Source of the DNA: Nocardioides sp. L-11A
Lineage (GTDB): Bacteria > Actinomycetota > Actinomycetes > Propionibacteriales > Nocardioidaceae
NCBI GenBank assembly: GCA_029961745.1
Contig: CP124680.1
Location: 4,526,001-4,590,000, forward strand
Reading direction: 5' to 3'
DNA length: 64,000 bases
This document shows, piece by piece, positions 53,733 through 64,000 of the stretch (position 1 is the first letter of the stretch; each line of letters opens with the position of its first letter). Made by a program: the position numbers and the translations under genes. The notes beneath the pieces were generated by a model. That model searched no databases. It saw only the letters and a program-made list of their open reading frames with translations, and was not told the origin of the DNA.

Positions 53733-54154
53733 GACGCCGCTCCCGGGGACGACGACTCCGCGCGCTCGGGCTCCGGCTCGGCCGAGGAGTCGATGTCGAC
53801 GCCGACCCGCTCGGCGATCGAGTCGACCTTGCGCTCCAGCCGCTCCATGTCCTCGGCGTCGACGCGGAAGATCCAGTGCTTCGCCCCGAGCAGGAGGATC
53901 GCCTGGAAGATCAGCTGCAGCCACTCGCTCTGCCAGTTCTCGAAGGTGCTGGCGAAGAAGTCGACGAGGTAGTCCGACCACACGAACGGCTCGCCGTGCA
54001 GCTGCTGGTCGCTGCGGAACTCGGCGAGCTGGGTGAGGAACTGTCCGGCCCACGACCCGACGAAGAGCAGGAGGAGCAGATAGACCGCGCCCCACCGTCG
54101 TACGTGCTCGGCGATCCCCTTCCGCTCCGGGTGGCCAGGGTGCTTGCTGTTCAT
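53729..54154 (-). CDS. Small membrane protein (DUF6766-like)
   Basis: A 141-residue protein with two hydrophobic helices: RRWGAVYLLLLLFVGSWAGQ (about residues 18-38), and a second near WQSEWLQLIFQAILLLGAKH (about 75-95). These surround the loop EFRSDQQLHGEPFVWSDYL. A charged C-terminal coil follows (ERLERKVDSIAERVG). It resembles actinobacterial DUF6766 proteins of unknown function. The ATG at 54154 has no ribosome site in front. It is coupled to the methyltransferase. Confidence 0.65.
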   Translation of the reverse strand: MNSKHPGHPERKGIAEHVRRWGAVYLLLLLFVGSWAGQFLTQLAEFRSDQQLHGEPFVWSDYLVDFFASTFENWQSEWLQLIFQAILLLGAKHWIFRVDAEDMERLERKVDSIAERVGVDIDSSAEPEPERAESSSPGAAS

Positions 54155-54200
54155 GACGAGGAGATACCCGCAGCATCTCCGAGCAGCCGGTCGCTCCTCG

Positions 54201-55727
54201 CTAGCGCGGCGCCAGCGGGACGGTCGCCGGCCCCTCGAGGACGTCGCCGTCGGGAGCGAACCGGGATCCGTGGCAGGGGCAGTCCCAGGTCGTCTCCGCC
54301 GCGTTCCACGCCACCGCGCAGCCCAGGTGGGTGCAGGTCGCCGAGACGACGTGGGCCACGCCGGCCGGATCGCGGTACGCCGCGACCCGCTCGCCCCCAT
54401 CGGACAGCACCGCCGCCTCGCCGGGAGCAAGATCGGCCACGTCGCCCCGCCCGGACGCGATGCGCCCGGCGACGAAGCGGAGTCCGACCTTGCCGTTCTC
54501 GGTGGCGAACCGGACGCCCTCGGCGAGCGGATGCAGCCGGTCGGCCGCGAAGAAGCGCGCCCAGGGGTTGGCGCGCCCGACGATCGCGCCCGTGATCAGC
54601 GTCGCGGCCAGGGTGCCGGCCGTCATGCCCCACTTCTTGTAGCCGGTGGCGACATGCACCCGCCGGGACCGCCAGTTCACCGCGCCGATGTAGGGGACGC
54701 CGTCGTCGGACGTGAAGTCCTGTGCCGACCAGCGATGCTCGAAGGAGACAACGTCCCAGTGGTCGGTGGCGAACGCCGCGAGACGCTCGTAGCGCGCGGG
54801 CGTCGCCTTCCCCGAACCGGTGTGATGGCTCTCCCCCAGCACCATGAGCAGCTCGGTGTCCCCGAAGGGGACTGCGCGGATCGAGTGCGTGGGAGGCGCG
54901 GCCGCATGCAGCATCGCGTCCGGCAGGTCGCCCCGCACCCGTGCCGTCACGACGTACGACGTGCTCGGGTAGGCCCGCGCGAAGTGGGCGCCGCGGTCCA
55001 GGAACGGGAGGAGGGTCGCCACCACGACCTGGCCCGCCCGTAGCGCCCCCTGCTCGGTGCGCACCCGGCAGTGGGTGCTGTCCTCCTCGACATCGGTCGC
55101 CCGGGTGTGCTCGAAGATCCGGCCGCCGGCCCGCTCGAACCGCTCGGCCAGTCCGACCAGGTAGCGGACCGGGTGGAGCTCGACCTGGTCGTCGAAGCGC
55201 AGCGCGCCCTTCGTGGCGAACGGGACGGGGACGTCGTCGGTCAGGCTCGCCGGCAGGCCCGCTCCTCGCGCGGCGCGGGCCTCGACCTCCACCAGTAGAC
55301 GCTCCGGCGTCCGCGTGGCGTAGAGGTAGGCCGGACGGCGCCTCAGGTCGCAGTCGATCCCGTCGGCCAGTTCGACGACCCTCTCCTTGCTGGCCTCCAT
55401 CGCCGCGCCGTACGTCGCCGGCCCCTGCGGACCACGGCTCAGCAGGAGCCGGGCGTAGGTGAGGTGGTGCTGGGAGGTCACCTTCGCCGTCGTGCGGCCA
55501 CTGGTCCCCGCCACCAGCCGGTGCTGCTCGACCAGCACGACCGACAGCCCCTCCTCCGCCAGCAGGAGCGCGACGGTCAGGCCGGTGATGCCACCGCCGA
55601 CGACCGCCACATCACACGACAGATCACCGCGCAGCGGCTCGCGCTCCGGCTGTTCGACGCCGTCCGACCACAGCGAGCGATGCCGCGCGCGGTGGACGTC
55701 GGCCGGAACGGCCCCCGACCTGGTCAT
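54201..55727 (-). CDS. FAD-dependent oxidoreductase with C-terminal Rieske [2Fe-2S] domain
   Basis: A 508-residue two-domain flavoprotein. The N-terminal FAD domain has [20 protein letters not shown] and [14 protein letters not shown] (about residues 40-100). The Rieske domain at about 430-508 has Cys-x-His and Cys-x-x-His clusters: [11 protein letters not shown] and [12 protein letters not shown]. The same architecture occurs in a widespread family of "FAD-dependent oxidoreductase/Rieske" proteins of unknown electron acceptor. The ATG at 55727 has AGGGA upstream. Alone in its unit; it may carry electrons between an unknown donor and a small-molecule substrate. Confidence 0.82.
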   Translation of the reverse strand: MTRSGAVPADVHRARHRSLWSDGVEQPEREPLRGDLSCDVAVVGGGITGLTVALLLAEEGLSVVLVEQHRLVAGTSGRTTAKVTSQHHLTYARLLLSRGPQGPATYGAAMEASKERVVELADGIDCDLRRRPAYLYATRTPERLLVEVEARAARGAGLPASLTDDVPVPFATKGALRFDDQVELHPVRYLVGLAERFERAGGRIFEHTRATDVEEDSTHCRVRTEQGALRAGQVVVATLLPFLDRGAHFARAYPSTSYVVTARVRGDLPDAMLHAAAPPTHSIRAVPFGDTELLMVLGESHHTGSGKATPARYERLAAFATDHWDVVSFEHRWSAQDFTSDDGVPYIGAVNWRSRRVHVATGYKKWGMTAGTLAATLITGAIVGRANPWARFFAADRLHPLAEGVRFATENGKVGLRFVAGRIASGRGDVADLAPGEAAVLSDGGERVAAYRDPAGVAHVVSATCTHLGCAVAWNAAETTWDCPCHGSRFAPDGDVLEGPATVPLAPR

Positions 55728-55865
55728 GACACTCCCTGGGATCGACGACGGACCTCGCGGTACCCGCCCCGGCGCCGTCGAACACTCCACTCGCTCTCAG
55801 CGCGTCAGGTCGTAGGCCAGCACGTCGTCGCCCCAGGTCGGCTCCCGAGGCCGCGGGGCGGGCGT

Positions 55866-56627
55866 TCAGCGAACCGCCGCAGGCGGCCCCGACGCCCCGC
55901 CGGCGGACGAGCGGGCGCCCGCGCAGCACACGTCGGCGCAGTCGCCGGCGGCGACGCCCACGGTCGCGCTCGGAGCGCAACAGCCTTCGCCGCGCCAGGC
56001 CTGGATCCCCTCGCGCACCGCGACCGCGGCGATCACGAGGCCGGCCACCGGGTCCGCCCAGGACCAGTCGAGGGTGGCGTTCAGCAGCAGGCCGGCCAGG
56101 AGCACAGCCGAGAGGTAGGTGCACAGCAGGGTCTGGGTCGCGTCCGCGACGACGGCGTTGGAGCCCAGGCCCCTCCCGGTGCGGCGCTGCGCCCACGACA
56201 GGAACGGCATGATCGCCAGCGAGGCCGCCGCCAGCGCGATGCCGACGGCGGACGGATCGGGGTCCTGGCCACCGACCAATGCACGCGCGGACTCGACGCC
56301 CACGTAGGCGGCGAGCGCGAAGAAGGAGAGAGCCATCAGCCGCAGCGCCCGGCGCTCCCGCGATGCGGGCAGCGGGTGGCGGAACTGCCACAGGATGATC
56401 AGCCCGCTGCTCACCTCCACCACCGAGTCCAGGCCGAAGCCGATCAGGGCGACCGACCCGGCGACCAGCCCGGCGCTCACCGCGATCACGGCCTCGACGA
56501 CGTTGTACGCGACCGACGTCGCCGCCAGCAGCCGGGCTCGGCGGGCCAGGCGCGCTCGGCGGTCCGGGGCCTCCCCGCGCTCCGTGGGCGCACTGGCGGT
56601 GGGCTCCACCCGGACATTCATCGTCAT
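55866..56627 (-). CDS. Cation diffusion facilitator-type metal transporter with Cys-rich tail
   Basis: A 253-residue CDF-family protein, shorter than typical members. Six helices are visible, with the metal-site pattern in SVALIGFGLDSVVEVSSGLI (helix 2, D-x3 near residue 68) and LGSNAVVADATQTLLCTY (helix 5). The C-terminal cytoplasmic domain is replaced by a short tail holding five Cys (EGCCAPSA and GDCADVCCAG). It would exchange Zn2+, Mn2+ or Fe2+ for protons. The Cys tail suggests soft-metal sensing or binding. TAACAT 6 nt before the ATG (56634-56639) marks a leaderless promoter of its own. Confidence 0.8.
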   Translation of the reverse strand: MTMNVRVEPTASAPTERGEAPDRRARLARRARLLAATSVAYNVVEAVIAVSAGLVAGSVALIGFGLDSVVEVSSGLIILWQFRHPLPASRERRALRLMALSFFALAAYVGVESARALVGGQDPDPSAVGIALAAASLAIMPFLSWAQRRTGRGLGSNAVVADATQTLLCTYLSAVLLAGLLLNATLDWSWADPVAGLVIAAVAVREGIQAWRGEGCCAPSATVGVAAGDCADVCCAGARSSAGGASGPPAAVR

Positions 56628-56633
56628 ATGGCG

Positions 56634-56639
56634 ATGTTA
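56634..56639 (-). promoter_or_regulatory. -10 element of the CDF gene leaderless promoter
   Basis: TAACAT on the minus strand, 6 nt before the ATG, in an A/T-rich patch. Confidence 0.5.
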
Positions 56640-56683
56640 ACGCCGGATGACTCCAGGTCGCAACGCCGGCCACGTCGCCGGGC

Positions 56684-57256
56684 TCAGCAGGACGCTGTCC
56701 CCAGCGCCCGGGCCAGGACGGCGCGGAGCCGGTCCGGGTCGGCCGGCTCGTCGTCCAGCAGGACAGCGGTGCAGAGGCCGTCGGCGGCGACGACGAGACC
56801 GGTGACGGCGACGGGATCGTCGGTGAGGGTGGTCGCGAGCTCGGCGATGTTCTCCCGCCACCGGCGGGCGACGGGGCGCAGCGCGGGTCGGCGGGCGGCG
56901 AGCGTGGCCAGCTCCCGCTCGGCCAGGGCCCGCTCGCGGCCCGGCCCCCCGGACTCGGCGATGAGCGCGGCCAGGCCGGTGAGCCGGTCGTCGCCGCCGT
57001 CGATGATCTGGCGGATCTTGGCGGTGTAGTCGTCGGCGACACTGGTGAGGGCGGCGACGAGGAGGTCGTCGAGAGTGGCGAAGTAGTAGGTGCTCAGCGA
57101 GGTCGCGACGCCCGCCTGCCGAGCGACCGTGCGGTGGGTGACGCCTGCGGCGCCGTCCCGGGTGACCACCGCCAGCGTGGCCTCGATGATCTCGGCCCGA
57201 CGCCGGGCGCCGCGAGCGAATCGCCCGTCCGCGGGCTCGCCGTCATCCTTGGGCAC
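56684..57256 (-). CDS. TetR family repressor of the adjacent efflux operon
   Basis: A 190-residue TetR protein. The helix-turn-helix is at about residues 15-60 (GVTHRTVARQAGVATSLSTYYF). The C-terminal helical ligand domain is of the TetR_C-like type ending LRAVLARALG. GTG at 57256 with a GAGGAGGGG site. It follows the MFS gene by 37 bp on the same strand. The inverted repeat upstream of that gene (58850-58884) is the expected operator, giving repression relieved by a transported compound. Confidence 0.88.
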   Translation of the reverse strand: MPKDDGEPADGRFARGARRRAEIIEATLAVVTRDGAAGVTHRTVARQAGVATSLSTYYFATLDDLLVAALTSVADDYTAKIRQIIDGGDDRLTGLAALIAESGGPGRERALAERELATLAARRPALRPVARRWRENIAELATTLTDDPVAVTGLVVAADGLCTAVLLDDEPADPDRLRAVLARALGTASC

Positions 57257-57293
57257 ATCCCCTCCTCTGCCCGCAGGATAGTCCCGCCGCGGC

Positions 57294-58847
57294 TCACCGA
57301 GCGGAGTCCGGGGTCGGCATGCGGCCGAGCCGAGGCAGCCGACGCAGGCGGTGCAGGGAGAGGGCGGCGGCCACGGCGATCACGAGTCCGGCGACCGCGG
57401 AGGCGACGTTCAGACCCGCCGTGAACGCGAGCTGCGCGTCGGCCAAGGCGCCCGGAGGCAGCTCGCCGGCGACCGCCGACGCCGTACCGAGACCGTCGAC
57501 CAGGGCGGCGGCCTCGGCGTCGGCGACATCGTCGGGAAGAGCGAGTCGGCTGCGGTACACGGCCGTGGTGAGGCTGCCGAGCAGGGCGACCCCGATGGCG
57601 ATGCCCAGCTCCTGCACGGTCTCGGACAGGGACGCCGCCGATCCGGACTTCTCCGGTGGCGCCGCGCCGACCACGATGTCGGTGCCCAGCGCGGCGATCG
57701 CCCCCAGGCCGAGGTAGACGAATCCGAACCCGGCGGCGACGGCCAGCTCGTCGCCGCGACCCACCGTGGCCAGCAGCGCGTAGCCGATCAGCGAGATGCC
57801 CAGGGTGCCGCCGATGACCAGGCCGGGCGGGATGCGCCGGGCCAGGAGTGGCGCGCCGATGCCGGCGAGGACCATCGCGATCGCCGGCGGGCCCATCCAC
57901 AGACCGGCGGCGGACGGCGACAGCCCGTCGACCAGCTGCAGGTACTGGGTGACCAGGTACATCGTGCCGCCCACCCCCGTCAGCCCCAGCAGGAGTACGG
58001 CGAGCGCCGCGCCGAACGCCCGGTCGCGGAACAGGCTGACGTCGACCAGCGGGTCCTCCAGTCGGCGCTGGCGCCGCCAGAACGCGACGCCGGCAACCAC
58101 GCCGGCCACCGAGGCGGCCAGGGCGCCGGCGTCGGGACCACCGGACGCGGCGTGCTTGACGGCGTAGACGAGCGGCAGGATCGCCGCCAGCGACAGCACC
58201 ACGCTGGCCGGGTCGAGGCGTCCCGCTCCCGGATCGCGGTACTCGGGCAGGAGCAACGGGCCGCAGGCCAGGACGACCGCGGCGACCGGCACGGCGAGCA
58301 GGAACGCCGCACCCCACCAGAGGGCGTCCACGAGGAGTCCACCCACGATCGGCCCGGCGGCCATGCCCGCGGCGAACATCGTGGCCCACACGCCGATCGC
58401 GACCGCCCGCTGCCGAGGGTCGGGGAACATGGTCGAGACCAGCGACAGGGTCGAGGGCATCAGCGTCGCCCCCACCACCCCGAGCAGCGCCCGCGCCAGG
58501 ATCAACAGCTCCGGCCCCGGGGCGAACGCGGCGAACCCGGACACCGCGGCGAACGCCGCGATCCCCACCATCAGCAGCCGCCGGCGACCCAGCCGGTCCC
58601 CGAGCGTGCCCATCGTGACGAGGAAGCCCGCCAGCAGGAAGCCGTAGGCGTCCATGATCCACAGCGTCTGGGTCGCCGACGGGCCCAGCTCGGCCGCCAT
58701 GGCCGGGAGGACCAGGTAGAGCACCGTGACATCGAGCCCCAGGAGCAGCGTGGGCAGCGCCAGCAGGGCCAGGCCCGCCCACTCCCGGGGGCCCGCCGGC
58801 GCCGGGAGGCCATCGGCCGCCCCCTTCTCGTCCCGGATCCTCCGCAT
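57294..58847 (-). CDS. MFS drug efflux transporter (EmrB/QacA, 14-helix type)
   Basis: A 517-residue drug:H+ antiporter of the DHA2 family with 14 predicted helices. Motif A is GTLGDRLGRRRLLM (about residue 80), motif C-like GPIVGGLLVDALWWGAAFL, and helix-1 Asp in LLLGLDVTVLYLVLPAM. Length is normal. It would export hydrophobic or cationic drugs. The ATG lies 7 nt after TATCGT, a -10 preceded 17 bp earlier by TTGTAC, so the transcript is leaderless. The operator overlaps both elements. Its own TetR repressor follows. Confidence 0.88.
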   Translation of the reverse strand: MRRIRDEKGAADGLPAPAGPREWAGLALLALPTLLLGLDVTVLYLVLPAMAAELGPSATQTLWIMDAYGFLLAGFLVTMGTLGDRLGRRRLLMVGIAAFAAVSGFAAFAPGPELLILARALLGVVGATLMPSTLSLVSTMFPDPRQRAVAIGVWATMFAAGMAAGPIVGGLLVDALWWGAAFLLAVPVAAVVLACGPLLLPEYRDPGAGRLDPASVVLSLAAILPLVYAVKHAASGGPDAGALAASVAGVVAGVAFWRRQRRLEDPLVDVSLFRDRAFGAALAVLLLGLTGVGGTMYLVTQYLQLVDGLSPSAAGLWMGPPAIAMVLAGIGAPLLARRIPPGLVIGGTLGISLIGYALLATVGRGDELAVAAGFGFVYLGLGAIAALGTDIVVGAAPPEKSGSAASLSETVQELGIAIGVALLGSLTTAVYRSRLALPDDVADAEAAALVDGLGTASAVAGELPPGALADAQLAFTAGLNVASAVAGLVIAVAAALSLHRLRRLPRLGRMPTPDSAR

Positions 58848-58849
58848 GG

Positions 58850-58884
58850 TTTGTACGATAGTTCAATTAGAACGATCGTACAAA
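58850..58884. promoter_or_regulatory. TetR-type operator overlapping the MFS promoter
   Basis: Outer arms TTTGTACGAT (58850-58859) and ATCGTACAAA (58875-58884) are exact complements. Inner arms GTTC (58861-58864) and GAAC (58870-58873) add symmetry. On the minus strand the -35 TTGTAC and -10 TATCGT (17-bp spacer) both lie inside the palindrome, so a bound dimer would block RNA polymerase. Confidence 0.8.
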
Positions 58885-58962
58885 TACTGTGACCGAACCG
58901 AGCGGACGACGGCGGGCGCCATCCGGTCACCCGTCGGGACAGGGGGCGAGTCGCCGTGAGCG

Positions 58963-59727
58963 CTACGCCATCAGGCCGAGCCGGCGGGCCTCGACGACCG
59001 CCGCCTGCCGCGTGCCGGCGTGCAGCCGGGCCATCGCGGCGCGGAGGTAGCTCTTCACGGTCGGCAGGGAGAGCCCCAGATGCTCGGCGATCTCGGCGTT
59101 CCGCAGGCCCAGCTCGACCAGGGTGAGGACCTCGACCTGGCGGGGTGTGAGCACGGGCTCCGGCTCGCCGGCCGCCGGCGCGCCCCCGGCCGAGCCGGCC
59201 CGGACGCCGGCGAAGCGCGCCGGCACGGCGCGGATCGCGTCGGCGGCCAGCAGCATGCGCAGGCGCAGGTCGACCTGGTCGCGGACGTCGAGCTCGTGGG
59301 CGACCTGGCCGGCCTGCCGCTCCAGGCAGCGCACCAGCTCACGCCCCTGGGCGGGCGAGCGGGTGCCGGCGTACAGCAGGCCGCGCATCCGCCGCCGCAC
59401 GATGATCGGCGCGACGGCGAGGGTGACGATGCCCTCACTGAGGATCTGGTCGTCGAACTCGTGGGTGATCTCGTCGGCGGACGCGTAGTCGTCGACGACC
59501 AGGGGCCGCCGGACGTCCCAGCTGCGGCCGCCCAGACCGCGTGAGGGCGCGAGCACGATCGAGCTGAGCTTCCGGGTGGCCGCGCCGGCCACCGCGGTGA
59601 CCCGGACCTGGCCCTGGTCGCAGAGTCCGGCGAAGGAGACGGCGCCACGGATCGTCTGGCGGACCTCGCGGCTGGCCTGCTTGATCAGCGCCATGTCGCT
59701 CGGGCGCATGAGATCCACGGACACCAC
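58963..59727 (-). CDS. GAF-LuxR family transcriptional regulator (RamA-like)
   Basis: A 254-residue regulator. The N-terminal GAF-type sensor domain (about residues 10-165, [20 protein letters not shown]) precedes a C-terminal LuxR helix-turn-helix ([20 protein letters not shown] onward to about 245). There is no response-regulator receiver domain. The domain order is that of corynebacterial RamA, a regulator of acetate genes, and it is divergent from the acetate activation gene here. GTG start. It probably responds to a small metabolite and controls acs. Confidence 0.8.
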   Translation of the reverse strand: MVSVDLMRPSDMALIKQASREVRQTIRGAVSFAGLCDQGQVRVTAVAGAATRKLSSIVLAPSRGLGGRSWDVRRPLVVDDYASADEITHEFDDQILSEGIVTLAVAPIIVRRRMRGLLYAGTRSPAQGRELVRCLERQAGQVAHELDVRDQVDLRLRMLLAADAIRAVPARFAGVRAGSAGGAPAAGEPEPVLTPRQVEVLTLVELGLRNAEIAEHLGLSLPTVKSYLRAAMARLHAGTRQAAVVEARRLGLMA

Positions 59728-59834
59728 TACCTACCTTCGGACGTGCCGGCCGGACGCTCGGGCACCTGAGCATGTGGCGCAGACCACGACGCTCCCGTGA
59801 TTCTCGCGGGCGCACCCCACGGAGGCAAGATCAG

Positions 59835-61801
<1,967 letters not shown>

Positions 61802-61802
<1 letters not shown>

Positions 61803-62383
61803 TGCGGCTGCTGATCATGGGCCCGCCCGGCGCCGGCAAGGGCACCCATGCCGGCGCCCTCGCGGCGCTCGTCGGCGGGCCGCACATCTCGACCGGCGAC
61901 CTCTTCCGCGACCACATCGACCGGCGTACCGAGCTCGGCCGGCTCGCGGAGAAGTACCTCGCCACCGGCGAGTACGTCCCCGACGCGGTCACCGACGACA
62001 TGGTGCGCGACCGCCTCGCCCGGCCGGACGCCGCCCACTCCTTCGTCCTCGACGGCTACCCGCGCACCGACGCCCAGGTGGCCACGCTGGACGAGCTGCT
62101 CGACGCCCGCGGCACCGCTGTCGACGGTGTCGTCGAGCTGACCGTCCCCGACGACGAGCTCGTCGCGCGGATCCTGCGCCGCTCCGCCGTGAGCGGGCGC
62201 AGCGACGACACCGAGGAGGTCGTCCGGCACCGGCTGGCGGTGTACACCGACCAGACCGCTCCCCTCGTCCGGGCCTACGGCGAGCGGGGTCTCCTGCACC
62301 GCGTCGACGGCACCGGCTCGATGGAGGAGGTGCGGCGCCGGGTGGAGGCGGCCGTCGCGGCGCGGGTCCGGCCCGGGGCCTGA
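61802..62383 (+). CDS. Adenylate kinase family protein (coupled to acs)
   Basis: A 193-residue nucleoside monophosphate kinase. The P-loop is GPPGAGKGTHAGALAAL (residues 7-15), the AMP-binding segment STGDLFRDHI, and LDGYPRTDAQVATLDE. The LID is short (SAVSGRSDD), the short type without zinc Cys. It transfers phosphate from ATP to AMP (or a related NMP). The ATG overlaps the acs stop, so it is made with the AMP-producing synthetase and would clear its AMP. Because the housekeeping adk usually sits among ribosomal genes, this is likely a second, dedicated copy. Confidence 0.85.
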
Positions 62384-62403
62384 CCAGCACGCGTCCGGCG
62401 AGC

Positions 62404-64000
62404 TCAGCCGGGCGCTGCCCGCGTCACGCGGACATCGGGCGCACGGCCGTCGAACCGGGCGACGCGAACCCTGGCCAGCTGGCCGCTGCATCCCTGGGTC
62501 AGGCGCGAGGTGCCCACGTCGGCAGTGAGCACGTTCGGGTTGCCGTGGATGCACAGCTCCTTGCCGTCGACCTCCACCGGCTCGAACCAGGCGCCGGTCG
62601 ACAGCTGGACCACCCCCGCCTTCACGTCGGGCGACACGACCGCGCCGGCCAAGCAGGCCCCCCGCTCGTTGCTGATCAGGACGACGTCCCCGTCGCCGAT
62701 GCCGCGGGGGCCGGCGTCATCGGGATGGATCCGGACCGGCTCGCGACCGGCCACCTTGGACGCCTGGCTGAAGGAGCCCGGGTCCAGCTGGCTGTGGAGG
62801 CGGGTCGCGGGGTTGTTGGCCAGCAGCTGCAGCCACCCGTCCGCGAGATCCCGGTCGCTGACGCGCTCGGTCGACTCGAACCACGCGACGTGACCCCAGC
62901 AGTCGTCGTACCCGAACGAGGCGATCTCCTCGGAGTAGAGCTCGATCCGTCCGCTCGGCGTGGGCAGCCGGTGGGTGGCGGGGTCGCGGCGGAAGAGCTC
63001 GATCGGCGACCCCTCCCGCGGCTGCGGCGGGATCGGCATCCCGCCGGCCCGCCAGAACTCGTCCCAGCTCGGCGCCGACACCCCGACGTCGGCAGCCGAT
63101 CCCCGCAGGTCCTCGTACATCTCCCGGAGCCACACGTCGCTGCTCCTGCCGCCGGTGTACGCCCGCGCGACGCCGAGACGCTCGGCGATCGACGCGAGGA
63201 TCTCGAAGTCGTCCCTCGCCTCGCCGTGCGGCGCGGCGACCTGGTGCATCGCGATCAGGCGGCGGTCGTGCCGGCCGGCGCCCAGGTCCCGGCGCTCCAG
63301 CGAGACCGTCGCCGGGAGGACGATGTCGGCCAGCCGCGCTGTCGAGGTCCAGTACTGCTCGTGCACCACCACCGTGTCCGGTCGGGTGAACGCCTCGCGG
63401 AGCCGGAACAGGTCCTGGTGGTGGTGGAAGGGGTTGCCGCCGGCCCAGTAGACGAGCCGGATGTCCGGGTAGGTCAGCACCTGCCCGTCGTAGTCGTAGG
63501 TCTCGCCCGCACCGAGGAGGAGGTCCGCGATCCGCGCGACGGGGATGAAGTCGCGCACCGGGTTGGCGCCCTGCGGCAGCGCCGGGACCGGGAACGCCAT
63601 CGGCGGGGCGCCGTTGTTGCCCATGGAGCCCAGCGAGTACGCGTAGCCCCGGCCGGGATGCCCCACCTCGCCGAGCAGGCAGGCCAGGGTGAGCGCGGCC
63701 CAGAGCGGCTGCTCCCCGTGCTGCGAGCGCTGCAGCGAGTGCGTGGTGTTGATCAGCGTCCGCGCTTCGGAGGCGCGCCGGGCCAGGGCGATGATCTCGT
63801 CGGCCGGTACGTCGCAGAGCGGCGCCGCCCAGGCCGGGTCCTTCGGCACTCCGTCGCTCTCCCCGAGCACATAGCGGCGGACCTGCTCGAAGCCGACGGT
63901 GTAGCGATCCAGGAAGTCCGTGTCGTGGCGGTCCTCGGAGATCAGGACCCAGCACATCGCCAGGATCAGCGGGACGTCGCCGAAGGGCCGGACCGGGATC
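62404..64000 (-). CDS. Molybdopterin oxidoreductase, BisC/TorA type (5' end beyond the window)
   Basis: The C-terminal 530 or so residues of a molybdopterin-guanine-dinucleotide enzyme of the DMSO/TMAO/biotin-sulfoxide reductase family. The frame is open to the window edge, so start, any Tat signal and FeS site are not seen. Visible are SMGNNGAPPMAFPVPALPQG, the cofactor-domain WAGGNPFHHHQDLFRL, EQYWTSTARLADIVLPAT, and the C-terminal dinucleotide-binding domain (LLANNPATRLHSQLDPGSFS, STGAWFEPV). The catalytic Ser/Cys region is upstream of the edge. It probably reduces an S- or N-oxide. It converges on the acs-adk operon. Confidence 0.83.
   Translation of the reverse strand, partial: IPVRPFGDVPLILAMCWVLISEDRHDTDFLDRYTVGFEQVRRYVLGESDGVPKDPAWAAPLCDVPADEIIALARRASEARTLINTTHSLQRSQHGEQPLWAALTLACLLGEVGHPGRGYAYSLGSMGNNGAPPMAFPVPALPQGANPVRDFIPVARIADLLLGAGETYDYDGQVLTYPDIRLVYWAGGNPFHHHQDLFRLREAFTRPDTVVVHEQYWTSTARLADIVLPATVSLERRDLGAGRHDRRLIAMHQVAAPHGEARDDFEILASIAERLGVARAYTGGRSSDVWLREMYEDLRGSAADVGVSAPSWDEFWRAGGMPIPPQPREGSPIELFRRDPATHRLPTPSGRIELYSEEIASFGYDDCWGHVAWFESTERVSDRDLADGWLQLLANNPATRLHSQLDPGSFSQASKVAGREPVRIHPDDAGPRGIGDGDVVLISNERGACLAGAVVSPDVKAGVVQLSTGAWFEPVEVDGKELCIHGNPNVLTADVGTSRLTQGCSGQLARVRVARFDGRAPDVRVTRAAPG

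Noticed and set aside
55797..55865. A short in-frame coding-like stretch after the CDF stop (reading ...WGDDVLAYDLTR).
   Set aside because: It has no start codon and is 23 codons long; it may be gene debris, but nothing identifies a parent gene.

Overview
The window is 64 kb of very GC-rich DNA from an actinobacterium. The best lineage guess is Nocardioidaceae or a close relative. This rests on the mycothiol gene mshA, the ECF42 sigma factor paired with a DGPF protein, the many GTG starts, frequent ATGA/TGATG stop-start overlaps, and repeated TAnnnT hexamers 6-8 nt before start codons (leaderless transcripts). It looks like ordinary chromosome. I found no rRNA, tRNA, transposase, phage gene or CRISPR array. 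The right edge cuts through a molybdopterin oxidoreductase gene.

1-8 kb: housekeeping and small regulatory genes. These are an aminotransferase, a DGPF protein with its ECF42 sigma factor, a secreted P-domain protein, an isocitrate-lyase-superfamily enzyme, mshA with a coupled YbjN protein, and an SDR.

7.8-10.8 kb: a compact peptide-modification (RiPP) locus and the most unusual part of the window. A 33-residue precursor carries the lasso-type leader motif YxxPxL, a (Asp-Ile)x4 core and a C-terminal Ser. It is followed by a B2-type leader peptidase, an HPr-kinase-like kinase and a PqqD-like recognition protein, with a divergent nucleotidyltransferase. No asparagine-synthase-like lasso cyclase is present, so the product may be a linear phosphorylated (perhaps nucleotidylated) peptide.

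11-22.7 kb: an Asp/Glu racemase, an exported repeat protein, typA, a structured 398-bp gap, an SDR-thiolase pair behind a KstR2-like operator, an ABC exporter, an ABC-F protein with a leaderless leader-peptide ORF, a secreted phospholipase D-like protein and a GNAT acetyltransferase.

22.8-32.2 kb: a probable lysine/pipecolate catabolic cluster leading to glutaryl-CoA. It has glutaryl-CoA dehydrogenase, a ketimine-reductase/ornithine-cyclodeaminase family protein, LysR, an FAD amine oxidase, an ALDH7-type semialdehyde dehydrogenase, a Glu/Leu dehydrogenase and a fused E1 alpha-beta 2-oxoacid dehydrogenase.

33.2-50.4 kb: a catabolic island around a dispersed Dpp/Opp-type importer (one DppB, one DppC, DppD and DppF, two tandem binding proteins). 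It also carries a dihydropyrimidinase/hydantoinase, a nitrilase-type amidohydrolase, an amidase, RidA, RraA-like, MmgE/PrpD, two VOC proteins, an MFS carrier and a LysR regulator. Two transcription units each begin with a VOC gene behind a duplicated promoter/operator of about 90 bp. The likely substrate is an imported cyclic or acyclic amide, ureide or hydantoin.

50.5-64 kb: a P-loop kinase, a frameshifted TetR gene beside a pentapeptide-like protein, a hemerythrin protein, a methyltransferase with a DUF6766-like membrane protein, an FAD-Rieske oxidoreductase, a CDF metal transporter, an MFS-TetR efflux operon with a clear palindromic operator, a GAF-LuxR regulator divergent from acs, an adenylate kinase coupled to acs, and the edge-truncated molybdoenzyme.
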